This document shows, piece after piece, positions 1-7,835 of a stretch of DNA of 64,000 nucleotides (its first letter is position 1; every line of letters begins with the position of its first letter). The position numbers and the translations under genes were made by a program. Source of the DNA: Arthrobacter alpinus. Its GTDB lineage: Bacteria > Actinomycetota > Actinomycetes > Actinomycetales > Micrococcaceae. The notes beneath the pieces were generated by a model. It worked only from the letters and a program-made list of their open reading frames with translations. It made no database searches and had not been told where the DNA came from. The stretch covers positions 2,728,001 to 2,792,000 of the forward strand of contig NZ_CP013200.1 of NCBI RefSeq assembly GCF_001445575.1, read 5' to 3'.

Positions 1-1
1 G

Positions 2-1972
2 GATGATGGCACCGGTACCGGCAGCATCGCGACCTTCAGCGCGGGAGACCTCAGCGACAGCCAACCATTCGTGACCGGCCAATGGACTACCTGCCGGCAA
101 GCCAGCACGAGTGCCGGATGAGAGCAGGTACTGCTGTCCGGGTGCGTTAGCCACCAGCCGGGCTACCCGGTCCGGGAAGGCGAGTCCGACGACGAACCCC
201 ACCACATCGGCTGGCCCCACCGTCGCCGACCCCAAACCAAGAGAAGTGCCAGTGGTGAGAGTTGTGCTGGTTGTGGAGTGTGCGGCGCTGCGGGCGTCTC
301 TGCGGACAAGCTGCTCAAGCCTGCGCACTTCCTGGGACCAACGGCGCGCCCCCGGATCCCGGCCCGCGCGCATGGCGGAAAGTAGCGCGGTGAGATCGGC
401 GCCGGGGGCCCTGCCATCACCGGAAACAAGGGCCACAATTTCTGCGGCCACCTTGGCACCCACCACGGGTGCGCCGTCGAGCAGGGCACGTGCCAAACGG
501 GGGTCAGCTGGAATGTCAGCCAGTGTTCTGCCCAGCGCCGTGGCGTGACCTGTGGCATCGAGGGCGCCCAGCTCAGACAGGACTTCCACGGCTGCGGCCA
601 TGGCGGGGGCAGGCGGCGCATCGGGTAGACGCAGACCCGCTCCCCCGGGTGCGCCCCAGCAGGCCAACAGCAGGGCGGCCCCGCTGAGGTCGGCAACAGC
701 AATTTCAGGCATGGGGTGCGCTGGGGCTGCCGCGAAGGTCTTTTGGTCATAACAGCGCACAACGGTTCCGGGCCCGAGCCGAGCGGCACGGCCAGCACGC
801 TGCTCTGCCGAGGCGCGCGAAGTGGAGACAGTGACCAGACCGCTCATGCCCCGAACACTATCGCGTCGGGGTTCCCGTGATAGGCCAGAATCCACCACCA
901 AACGGACGCCGGGGACCGTCAATGAGGATTCCGCAAGGGACGTGGAGACGATGATGCGCGGCAGCCCGCCGGGCTCGCGCGCAGATACGGCGCGGTCTTG
1001 CTCGCGGGCGGAGACTTGTCCGTGCAGTTCCAGAACCTCTGCTGCCGGCCTGGAAGACCCCGGCCCGGAATCTGGGGCCGCCGAGCGCAGCCGGGATGCA
1101 ATATAGGAAACCTCCCAGGCACCGGGGGCAAACACCAGCGCGTCAACGGAGGGGTCTGTGCCGACGGCTGCGGCGTGGGCTGCGGCAGCGGTATCGGCTA
1201 CGTGGTTCAAAAATGCGCGCGTGATTCCACGCTGGTCCATGCGCGGCTGGGCTGGTGGTGCCCACTTGATTTCCAGGGGGAACAGGGCAGAGGGACAGTC
1301 AACCACGGGAGCCGGGGACCCGGCGTCGTCCGCAGCCAAGAGAATGGCAAAGCGGGGAGCGTCCAAGGTGGCAGACATGGCTATCAGTGTGAGGTCGCTG
1401 CGCAACTGCCGGACTTCGCCCAGCAGCCCCAGCAGGATATCTGTGTCGAGGCCGCGTTCGTGGACCTCATCAAGGACCACGGCGGCCACACCATCCAGCC
1501 CGGGGTCGCGCAAGAGGCGGCGCAAGAGGATTCCAGGGGTGAGGAATTCGATGATGGTCTCGGCGCCGGTGTGGCTCTCACCGCGCACCGTGTAGCCAAC
1601 TTTGCTACCTAGGGCAGTGCCATCAAGGGACGCCAGGCGCCGGGCCGCCGAACGGACGGCCACTCGGCGAGGCTGGGTCACCAGAATTCGATGAGTGGAT
1701 GTGGCGCCGAGGGCGTTGGCTGCCAAGGGAGGCACCAGCGTGGTTTTACCGGTTCCGGGAGGCGCCTGGACCACAGCGGCGACACTCTCTGGCTCGACTC
1801 TCTCTGACTCGGCACTGCCTTGGCTGGCTTTGTCTTGGCTGGCGCCCTGCGGCCCGACGCCCATGAGGATGCGGGCCAGTTCGGGCAGTGACTGGGCAAA
1901 GACCAGCCCCTGCCCGATCGCGGCAATATTGAAGGCTCCGCCTGGGATTTGGTCCGGGGCGGGAATTGACAT
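2..1972 (-). CDS. hrpB: ATP-dependent helicase HrpB (3' end cut by window edge)
   Basis: DExH-box helicase of the HrpB/HrpA superfamily 2 group. The frame stays open from an ATG at 1972 to the window edge, about 656 codons, against 800 or more for the family, so the C-terminal end is missing. Seen: Walker A APPGTGKTT near residues 70-78, DEVHER near 168-173, MSAT near 199-202, and near the edge a YLLSSGTRAGL...SPLAGHEWLAVAEV stretch typical of the HrpB C-terminal domain. Residues about 40-65 are a low-complexity Ser/Gln/Glu insert before the helicase core. The start lies 6 bp after the stop of the upstream monooxygenase gene, so co-transcription is likely. Its cellular role in actinobacteria is not well defined. 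Confidence 0.93.
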   Translation of the reverse strand, partial: MSIPAPDQIPGGAFNIAAIGQGLVFAQSLPELARILMGVGPQGASQDKASQGSAESERVEPESVAAVVQAPPGTGKTTLVPPLAANALGATSTHRILVTQPRRVAVRSAARRLASLDGTALGSKVGYTVRGESHTGAETIIEFLTPGILLRRLLRDPGLDGVAAVVLDEVHERGLDTDILLGLLGEVRQLRSDLTLIAMSATLDAPRFAILLAADDAGSPAPVVDCPSALFPLEIKWAPPAQPRMDQRGITRAFLNHVADTAAAAHAAAVGTDPSVDALVFAPGAWEVSYIASRLRSAAPDSGPGSSRPAAEVLELHGQVSAREQDRAVSAREPGGLPRIIVSTSLAESSLTVPGVRLVVDSGLSREPRRDSVRGMSGLVTVSTSRASAEQRAGRAARLGPGTVVRCYDQKTFAAAPAHPMPEIAVADLSGAALLLACWGAPGGAGLRLPDAPPAPAMAAAVEVLSELGALDATGHATALGRTLADIPADPRLARALLDGAPVVGAKVAAEIVALVSGDGRAPGADLTALLSAMRAGRDPGARRWSQEVRRLEQLVRRDARSAAHSTTSTTLTTGTSLGLGSATVGPADVVGFVVGLAFPDRVARLVANAPGQQYLLSSGTRAGLPAGSPLAGHEWLAVAEVSRAEGRDAAGTGAII

Positions 1973-1978
1973 GGAAAA

Positions 1979-2302
1979 TCAGCCGATCTGCAGTTCGCCC
2001 ATGTCGTCCCAATCGCTGCCATCAACCTTGCGGGAGATGATCTTGGGGGTGGAAACGAGGGCCGGGCGCATGGTTTCCAGGCCGTTCTTGAAGTGATCGC
2101 TGTTGACGTGCTTGCCGGCGGCATCGTCGTCTAGGAACGCTTCAACGAGGACAAACTCGTTCGGGTCGACCACGCTGCGTGACCAATCGAACCAGAGGTT
2201 GCCGGATTCGGCGCGTGTTGCTTCGGTGTAGGGGGTCACAAGGTCCATGAACGTTGCGGTAGCTTCGGGTTTTACTTGGAATTTAACAACAATGAAGTAC
2301 AT
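1979..2302 (-). CDS. Putative quinol monooxygenase (antibiotic biosynthesis monooxygenase fold, YgiN-like)
   Basis: 107 residues, the normal size for single-domain ABM/YgiN dimeric ferredoxin-like proteins. It opens with MYFIVVKFQVKPE and has the family's E-S-G-N-L-W-F-D-W-S and F-V-L-V-E-A-F segments, followed by H-V-N-S-D-H-F, the usual helix near the end. Relatives oxidise quinols or simply bind hydrophobic ligands; the substrate cannot be read from sequence. It sits directly upstream of hrpB on the same strand (6-bp gap), probably one transcript, although the functional link is unclear. Confidence 0.85.
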   Translation of the reverse strand: MYFIVVKFQVKPEATATFMDLVTPYTEATRAESGNLWFDWSRSVVDPNEFVLVEAFLDDDAAGKHVNSDHFKNGLETMRPALVSTPKIISRKVDGSDWDDMGELQIG

Positions 2303-2360
2303 GCCTCTAGCCTATCTCCTGGAAGGTGGCAGGGTGCATGATCAAGCGCATGGGTGGCTG

Positions 2361-3035
2361 CTACCAGCCGCGCTCACGCCACTGCGGTAAGGATGGGCGT
2401 TCGGTGCCCAGTGTGGTCCCGTCGCCGTGGCCCGGTAAAACCAATGTGTCCTCGGGATAGACGTTGAACAGGCGCTCTTCGACATCGTTCAGGAGGGAGG
2501 CGAACCGCGCTGGATCTTCTTCGGTATTGCCAACACCGCCGGGAAACAGTGAATCACCGCTGAAAATGATGGCTGAAACATCCGCTGCCGGCGCCAGCAC
2601 GTAGGCCATGGAGCCGGGTGTGTGGCCGCGCAAGTGCACGGTTTCCAGCTCAATGCCAGCAACGGAGAGTGTCCCGCCATGGACCAGTGCAAGATCCGTG
2701 TGAACTCCTGCCTGCTCGGTAATACCGGCAATGTCGTCCTCGCCAGCTGCCGTGGCTACGCCGGTTTGGGCGCATAGGGCGGACAGTGCCCGGACGTGGT
2801 CCCAGTGCTGGTGGGTGGTGGCGATCATGGCCAACGACGTGGGGGCGTCGGCGTCGCCGGCTGCATCTTGAAGCAGGGCATTGATGGCCGGAAGGTCATC
2901 CGCGGCGTCAATGAGGATCTGTGCGCCGGTGGTTTTGGAGGTAATCAGGTACACGTTGTTTGCCATGGCCGAGACCACGGCCCGGCGTACTGTGTGGGCG
3001 GGAAGATCATGGAGCAGTGAGGTGTCAGCAGTCAT
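2361..3035 (-). CDS. MBL-fold metallo-hydrolase (glyoxalase II-like)
   Basis: 224-residue metallo-beta-lactamase fold protein, probably a cytosolic thioester or related hydrolase. The metal-binding HxHxDH is seen as H75-Q-H-W-D79-H80, with later HLRGHTPGSMAY, FSGDSLFPGGVGNT and LPGHGDGTT segments supplying the remaining ligands. Length fits the short glyoxalase II-like subgroup without the extra C-terminal substrate domain, so hydroxyacylglutathione specificity should not be assumed; actinobacteria use mycothiol instead. It is transcribed divergently from the 2-oxoglutarate oxygenase gene across a 276-bp spacer. Confidence 0.88.
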   Translation of the reverse strand: MTADTSLLHDLPAHTVRRAVVSAMANNVYLITSKTTGAQILIDAADDLPAINALLQDAAGDADAPTSLAMIATTHQHWDHVRALSALCAQTGVATAAGEDDIAGITEQAGVHTDLALVHGGTLSVAGIELETVHLRGHTPGSMAYVLAPAADVSAIIFSGDSLFPGGVGNTEEDPARFASLLNDVEERLFNVYPEDTLVLPGHGDGTTLGTERPSLPQWRERGW

Positions 3036-3311
3036 AACAGGAGCCTAGCCGCTGTCAAGGGGGTCCGGCTGTGTGTGTCAGCAAGTCCCGTGCCACGGGA
3101 AGCCATAGGGCTCTGATTGTTCTGATTTTGGGAATTGACAGAACTAAAGGGAGCAAAAAGGCGAATATTGGGCATTTGATTCACCCAAGACGTCGTGGAT
3201 AGCCATGTTGCCGAACATCTGAGATCCATACGATTGGCATGAAGCAAGTTTATGACGCAACAATTAGAAATATTACTTCGCTTTTGAGTTCGAAGAGTTC
3301 AGGCTGGAGAC

Positions 3312-4331
3312 ATGAGCACAACACGCACATCAGTCCCGGTTCTAGACCTTTCCACCGCCCGCAACTCGGACGGCTTCTTCAACATGGATTTCATCGACTC
3401 GCTGCGCGATGCTGCACACAATGTGGGCTTCTTCCAGATCATCAATTACGGCGCCGCTGATGGCCAAGTTGAGGAATTATTGGAGACGGTGGCAGGGTTC
3501 TTCCGCTTGCCGCTGGAGCAGCGGCTGGAGCTGGATAACCGGACCTCCGCCCAGTTCCGCGGGTACACGCGACTGGGCAAGGAAATTACCCGGGGCCGTG
3601 CGGACTCCCGTGAGCAGATCGACTTCGGCCCCGATCGCGAGCCCCTGATCGATGTTCCGGATGACCAGCTCTTTCTGCGTTTGCAGGGGCACAACCAGTG
3701 GCCGGATCAATACCCCGAACTAGAGCGCAGGGCTTTGCAGTGGACTGCGCTGATGGCGCGGATTGGCGTTGACCTTTTGGAGGGCATCAGCGTCGCCCTG
3801 GGCCTGCCGGAGAACTACTTAGCCGAGCCGTTTACCTTTTCGCCAGCATGGATGGGCAAGTTGGTGCACTACGTTGGCGGTCAGGTTCCCGAGGCTGGCA
3901 CCCAGGGTGTTGGTGCGCACGCCGACTACGGATTTGTTACCTTGCTATTGCAGGACACTGTGGGTGGCTTGGAAGTTCAGCCGCACGGACAAGAGGAATG
4001 GATTCCGGTGGAACCCATTCCTGGCGCCCTCGTGGTGAACCTCGGTGAAATGCTCGAGGTAGCCACCAATGGATACCTCATGGCCACCATCCACCGTGTG
4101 ACTGCTCCCCCGCCCGGCGTGGACCGCTACTCGGTGCCGTTCTTCTGGTCACCACGCCTGGATTCCGTGATCGAACCCGTCCCGCTGCCGCCAGCTCTCT
4201 TGGCAGAGGCTCGTGGAGTCAGCGACGATCCAGATAATCCCATGCTGTCCTCGTACGGCTCCAACGTCCTCAAGGGTTGGGTGCGCGCCCACCCGGAGAC
4301 GGCGGCCATCCACTACCCCGAACTTGGATAA
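3312..4331 (+). CDS. 2-oxoglutarate/Fe(II)-dependent dioxygenase, isopenicillin N synthase family
   Basis: 339 residues with the two-part architecture of this family: an N-terminal DIOX_N region (VPVLDLSTA near residue 8, HNVGFFQIINYG near 36-47) and a C-terminal 2OG-Fe(II) oxygenase domain. The iron triad is H203-x-D205 in GAHADYG and H261 in ATIHRVT; R272 and S274 in the R-Y-S motif would bind 2-oxoglutarate. Likely reactions are hydroxylation or oxidative decarboxylation of a small acid; the substrate is unknown. The ATG has a GGAG just upstream. A bidirectional terminator follows at 4405-4443. Confidence 0.9.
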   Translation: MSTTRTSVPVLDLSTARNSDGFFNMDFIDSLRDAAHNVGFFQIINYGAADGQVEELLETVAGFFRLPLEQRLELDNRTSAQFRGYTRLGKEITRGRADSREQIDFGPDREPLIDVPDDQLFLRLQGHNQWPDQYPELERRALQWTALMARIGVDLLEGISVALGLPENYLAEPFTFSPAWMGKLVHYVGGQVPEAGTQGVGAHADYGFVTLLLQDTVGGLEVQPHGQEEWIPVEPIPGALVVNLGEMLEVATNGYLMATIHRVTAPPPGVDRYSVPFFWSPRLDSVIEPVPLPPALLAEARGVSDDPDNPMLSSYGSNVLKGWVRAHPETAAIHYPELG

Positions 4332-4404
4332 CGCTGGCGGATCAGGACCACAGCGGGGGCCATGATGGCCGCCGCACACGATGGGTCATCACCTAAAAAC
4401 AAAC

Positions 4405-4443
4405 GGCGACACCGCGGCTGCTCAATCAGTCCGTGGTGTCGCC
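4405..4443. terminator. Bidirectional rho-independent terminator
   Basis: Thirteen-bp stem GGCGACACCGCGG / CCGTGGTGTCGCC (one G-T wobble) with a 13-nt loop, lying between the convergent dioxygenase and flotillin genes. On the minus strand the stem is followed by GTTTGTTTTT, a good U tract; on the plus strand by ATTTAGATTT. Confidence 0.8.
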
Positions 4444-4487
4444 ATTTAGATTTAACCAGTTTTAGTGAAACGGGTTTGGGAGGGTGA

Positions 4488-6056
4488 CTAGAGGTTCTCG
4501 GAATCCAGGTCCGGGGCAACGTGGTTTGACTGCCCGGCACCCGACTGCCTGGACCGTGACTGACTCGTGTTGGCGGCGCTGAGAAGACCACTTGCAACGC
4601 CGGCTGAGGAATCCTTGGACGCTCCCCCGACCATGCCCTGCAGCAAGCCAATGATGTCCAAACCAGTAGAGTCCTTGATCAGCTGCGTTGTCTGCTGGAC
4701 GCCATTGGAGACGTTTTTGCTCAACTGGCTGGCGCCGTCGTTGGAGATGACAGTCATCTCCTTGATAGCTGCCATGGGTGCTGCCACCTCACGGGCCATG
4801 GCGGGAAGAACTTCCAGGACCTTGCTGAGGATAGCGGCCTCATTGAATTTCTCGTAAGCTTCAGCCTGGGCGGCAATACCGGCAGCCTCTGCAACACCCT
4901 TCGCCTCGGTGGACTCGGCCTCGGCCTGACCGCGCGACTTGATGACAGCTGCATCGGCGCGGCCACGAGCTTCGACCACTGACGCCTCGGCATTACCTCG
5001 GGCCGTGGATGCCGCGGCGTCGGCCTCGGCGGCAACCCTGTCGCCCTCAGCTGTCAGCTTGCGCTTGGCCAGGTCAACGGTTGCTTCGATTTCGGCAGCC
5101 TCGGAAGCACGACGGCGTTCCTCCAGTTTGGCGTCTGCCTGCTGGATAAGGCGGTACTTCTCGGCGTCGGCGGGCTTGCGGACTTCCGTGTCCAGCTCCC
5201 GTTCACGCAGTTCGGCACGGCGCAGGGCCACCTGCTGGTCACGGATGATGACCTGCTCCTGCTGCTCAGCGGCGGCAAGGGGGCCGGCGGCGTCGGCGCG
5301 GGCCTGACGTGCGTCGGCTTCTTCCTTAAGCTCAGCGCGCTTGATGATCAGCTGCTGCTGGGCCAGGGCTACCTGCTCGTCGGCAATGGCCTTGGCCTGC
5401 TCTGCTTCCTGCAGGAACTGGGCTTCGGCAATCTTGGCGTTTTTCTCGGCCAAGGCGGCCTCGGGACGCCCAAGGTTGATGAGGTAACCGGAGTCGTCGT
5501 CCACAGACTGGATCTGGAAGGTGTCGATCTCCAGGCCCTGGTTGTGCATGGAGTGCTCAGCCTCCTCCTTAACGCTCTTGGCGAAGGTGGCGCGGTCCTT
5601 GATGATGGACTCCACCGTCAGTGTTCCGACGATGGAACGCAGTGAACCCGAGAGGGTTTCCTGAGTGTAATGGTCGATGGCATCCTGCTGGTTGAGGAAA
5701 CGCTGGGCTGCCTTTCGGACAGAATCAGCGTCGCCGCCAACTTTAACCTGCGCAACACCCGTCAGGTGAAGCTTGATGCCGTTCTGCGAGATGGCCTCAA
5801 TTTTCAGGGCCACCTGCCGTGACGCGAGCGAGAGCGGGTATGCACGCTGGGTGAACGGATTGATGAAGATCCGGCCGAACACCACGCGCTGGCTGCTGGG
5901 ATCTGGCTGGCTCTTGTTGTCCTTGGAGGAAATGACAAGTGCCTGGTCGGGACTGGCAATGTGCAGTGCCATGCGGGAGATGACGGCGCCGATGATGATG
6001 AGCACCACCAGCACACCGAGCCCAATGAACAAGGGAATGAGGGTCAATACAGACAT
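4488..6056 (-). CDS. Flotillin-like SPFH/band 7 membrane protein
   Basis: 522 residues. The N-terminus has one hydrophobic segment (about residues 3-30), then a band 7/SPFH domain (about 35-230), then a long Ala/Glu-rich heptad region (about 230-420) with AEA-type repeats typical of flotillins, and a hydrophilic tail. Flotillins oligomerise on the inner membrane face and organise membrane microdomains. I chose the ATG at 6056 (MSVLTLIPLF) because GAAAGG lies at proper distance upstream and the membrane segment follows immediately; the longer frame to 6146 adds 30 residues without a good ribosome site. There is no NfeD-like partner beside it. A strong terminator follows. Confidence 0.9.
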   Translation of the reverse strand: MSVLTLIPLFIGLGVLVVLIIIGAVISRMALHIASPDQALVISSKDNKSQPDPSSQRVVFGRIFINPFTQRAYPLSLASRQVALKIEAISQNGIKLHLTGVAQVKVGGDADSVRKAAQRFLNQQDAIDHYTQETLSGSLRSIVGTLTVESIIKDRATFAKSVKEEAEHSMHNQGLEIDTFQIQSVDDDSGYLINLGRPEAALAEKNAKIAEAQFLQEAEQAKAIADEQVALAQQQLIIKRAELKEEADARQARADAAGPLAAAEQQEQVIIRDQQVALRRAELRERELDTEVRKPADAEKYRLIQQADAKLEERRRASEAAEIEATVDLAKRKLTAEGDRVAAEADAAASTARGNAEASVVEARGRADAAVIKSRGQAEAESTEAKGVAEAAGIAAQAEAYEKFNEAAILSKVLEVLPAMAREVAAPMAAIKEMTVISNDGASQLSKNVSNGVQQTTQLIKDSTGLDIIGLLQGMVGGASKDSSAGVASGLLSAANTSQSRSRQSGAGQSNHVAPDLDSENL

Positions 6057-6127
6057 GACGCCTTTCGGGGTTCGCGGCGGCCATGCTGAGACCCACGGCA
6101 CGCCTGGTGGGTTCAATCCTACGGACT

Positions 6128-6164
6128 GAGCCCCGTTTCTCCACATGATGGAGAAACGGGGCTC
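6128..6164. terminator. Perfect 16-bp hairpin between genes
   Basis: GAGCCCCGTTTCTCCA and its exact complement separated by the 5-nt loop CATGA. It lies just past the stop of the gene ending at 6170 and before the flotillin start, so it probably terminates the upstream minus-strand operon. There is no obvious U tract on either side, as is common in high-GC actinobacteria. Confidence 0.6.
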
Positions 6165-6169
6165 CTGTG

Positions 6170-6433
6170 TTACGGCGCCATGCCGGCTTCAACGAGAACA
6201 TGCTCGACGGCGTTGCGCCGATGGATCCGCTGGTCGTTGCGATTAAAACCCTTGGCATCCATGTTGTTTCCGAGCCGGAATGCCGCGAGGGCCTCGTCGT
6301 AAAGCACGTTCAGGCGCTGACCGGTGTATTCGCCGGTGGTGCCATCGTTGAAGGTGATGGAAATAAGCGTCTTGGCAGGGAAATGCCGGCTCATTCGGAT
6401 GTATCCATCGCTGTCTTGCTTAAGTTGAATCAA
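6170..6433 (-). CDS. Hypothetical protein, last gene of the collagen/tail-collar operon
   Basis: I do not recognise this family. The 87-residue product has a YIRMSRHFPAKTLISITFNDGTT strand-rich core and a charged C-terminal half (DQRIHRRNAVEHVL). The start is uncertain. The frame is open to a TTG at 6505, which would overlap the acetyltransferase gene by 76 bp. I prefer the TTG at 6433, because it overlaps the upstream stop as TTGA and would be translationally coupled. An internal ATG (6397) is also possible. Same strand and tight spacing argue it belongs to the upstream operon. Confidence 0.5.
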   Translation of the reverse strand: MIQLKQDSDGYIRMSRHFPAKTLISITFNDGTTGEYTGQRLNVLYDEALAAFRLGNNMDAKGFNRNDQRIHRRNAVEHVLVEAGMAP

Positions 6434-6912
6434 GGCGTAGTCGTTTCTTTTGGCGTACGTTTCATGGTGAGTGAAAAGACGTTCTGGTGCACTGGATTGT
6501 TCCAAGTCCGGAAACCAAGACTCTCATAGAGATGGCGAGCCACAACATTCTCGGCATCGACTGCTAGCTCCAGAGCATTTCCACTAGTGTCCGCAGCACT
6601 GCACAGATCCGCCAGTATTCGGCGCGCCAGACCATGCCTCCGAAACGCAGGAGCCACGCTTAGCTCAACAATCCTCAGGGCCGAAGGCGTCCACGCCACC
6701 CACACTCGGCCGGCAGGAACGCCGTCGACCTCCACAAGCGATTCCCCTCCACTGCCCCATCGCTGGGACCACTGACTGCGTTGCGCCTGTTCCTGCATAA
6801 CCAGCAGCTCCCGAGGCAGGAATTCGCGCCCCGGTACGGCTGCGGAAGACAGTTCCAGCAACCAGGGTGCATCCGTGGCTGTGGGGCGGCGAACTCGCAC
6901 GTTGCTGGGCAA
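6430..6912 (-). CDS. GNAT family N-acetyltransferase
   Basis: 160 residues with the GNAT fold. Motif A, which binds the acetyl-CoA pyrophosphate, is seen as ELSVAPAFRRHGLARRIL (R-R-H-G-L-A) near residues 88-105, and the C-terminal ENVVARHLYESLGF segment is motif B. Substrate unknown. The start is TTG (6912), only 2 nt after the stop of the tail-collar gene, so it is the fourth gene of one operon; an in-frame GTG four codons later is an alternative. Acetyltransferases beside tail-collar proteins may modify the exported product, but this is inference. Confidence 0.82.
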   Translation of the reverse strand: MPSNVRVRRPTATDAPWLLELSSAAVPGREFLPRELLVMQEQAQRSQWSQRWGSGGESLVEVDGVPAGRVWVAWTPSALRIVELSVAPAFRRHGLARRILADLCSAADTSGNALELAVDAENVVARHLYESLGFRTWNNPVHQNVFSLTMKRTPKETTTP

Positions 6913-6914
6913 GG

Positions 6915-7415
6915 CTAGTTCCGTGACGGGAAGATGCCCTCCACAGCAATGACGAAGTTCACTCCTAGGCTGGGCTGAATGTTCAGGTGGGGCTGATTTC
7001 CACCCACCATCTGGCCAGGAACTGTGCTTGTGATTGGTCCGTACGAGCCGCCGGGTGCGGGAGCCAGGCCGGCACCCGGCCGGTCAGTGGTCTGTTCTGA
7101 GGCCATGGCAGTGAGGCCATTGGCATGCGCGGGCATTTCGCCTGGGGTCAGGGTCACATACTCCTGGCCAAACGTCTCGCCAATCTCATGGCGGGTGAGA
7201 CCGTTGGCTGCGACTTGACCTGCATGGACGGGGACACGGCCACGCAGGTCGGGAAGTGCAAACGTGGTCCGACCGTCGCCACCATACATGGTCCCGAGAA
7301 GTGAGAAGAGGGCGGTGTTCTGCGAAATGGCCATTAGTTGCCCATTGCAAAACGCCCAACCTCGCGGATCGAAATTGAAACCAACCATGCGAATTTCGCC
7401 AAGAAATGGATCCAT
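6915..7415 (-). CDS. Phage tail collar domain protein (microcystin-dependent protein-like)
   Basis: 166 residues. The first 60 form a Tail_Collar domain: MDPFLGEIRMVGFNFDPRGW, then CNGQLMAISQNTALFSLLG and YGGDGRTTFALPDLRGRVP, all characteristic of the family. The middle carries a Pro/Gly-rich link, and the C-terminus NQPHLNIQPSLGVNFVIA matches the usual ending of stand-alone bacterial members. No signal peptide is visible. No other phage genes lie nearby, so this is a domesticated single-gene type rather than prophage debris. It lies 9 bp downstream of the Tat-signal gene. Confidence 0.9.
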   Translation of the reverse strand: MDPFLGEIRMVGFNFDPRGWAFCNGQLMAISQNTALFSLLGTMYGGDGRTTFALPDLRGRVPVHAGQVAANGLTRHEIGETFGQEYVTLTPGEMPAHANGLTAMASEQTTDRPGAGLAPAPGGSYGPITSTVPGQMVGGNQPHLNIQPSLGVNFVIAVEGIFPSRN

Positions 7416-7424
7416 GAAGAGTCT

Positions 7425-7835
7425 CTAATTCTGCAAGGGCAGCAATGAAGCGCCCCTGCGGTCGATGTAGGCCACTGCTGTGTCCTGGAATTGGTTGGTC
7501 AGCAGGGAAACCTCGCCTGCCTGCGGGTGGTGCACGGTGATCGAGTCAGATGTCATTTCCCCGGAGACAAGGGTGAAGACCAGTCGGAACCGGTCCGCGT
7601 TGCTGTCGAAAGCGTCAGGCCGCTCTGGCGTGCGCAAGTCTTCCACGGTTCGTACCCGCAGGACAGCGCCGCCGTCGGCTGTGACTTCTGTGCCTAACAG
7701 CGGCAGCCAAGCCGCCAGATCGTACGGGCCCGGAGCGCTTGCTGTGGACATTTGCGGCGCAATAGCCAGTAAGGCCAGTGTCCCCACACCCCCAGCCAGC
7801 AGCGTGCGCCTACTTAACTGCGATTTCGTGATCAT
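7425..7835 (-). CDS. Tat-exported hypothetical protein, possibly DUF6916-like
   Basis: 136 residues. The N-terminus has a clear twin-arginine signal: SRRTLLAGG followed by a hydrophobic stretch and an ASA cleavage-type region near residue 33-35. The mature part (about 100 residues) has the pattern LLGTEV...LRVRTVEDLR...RFRLVFTL...ITVHHPQAGE...LL, resembling the small DUF6916 family that accompanies tail-collar proteins; this assignment is from memory of the pattern and tentative. The ATG overlaps the stop of the collagen-like gene by 4 nt (ATGA), so the two are translationally coupled. Confidence 0.7.
   Translation of the reverse strand: MITKSQLSRRTLLAGGVGTLALLAIAPQMSTASAPGPYDLAAWLPLLGTEVTADGGAVLRVRTVEDLRTPERPDAFDSNADRFRLVFTLVSGEMTSDSITVHHPQAGEVSLLTNQFQDTAVAYIDRRGASLLPLQN

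Noticed and set aside
3032..3247. 71-codon minus-strand frame upstream of the metallo-hydrolase
   Set aside because: No ribosome site or domain, overlaps the metallo-hydrolase start, composition unlike coding sequence.
6915..7415. Prophage or contractile injection system
   Set aside because: Only the tail-collar gene is phage-like; there are no sheath, tube, baseplate, terminase or integrase genes in the window.
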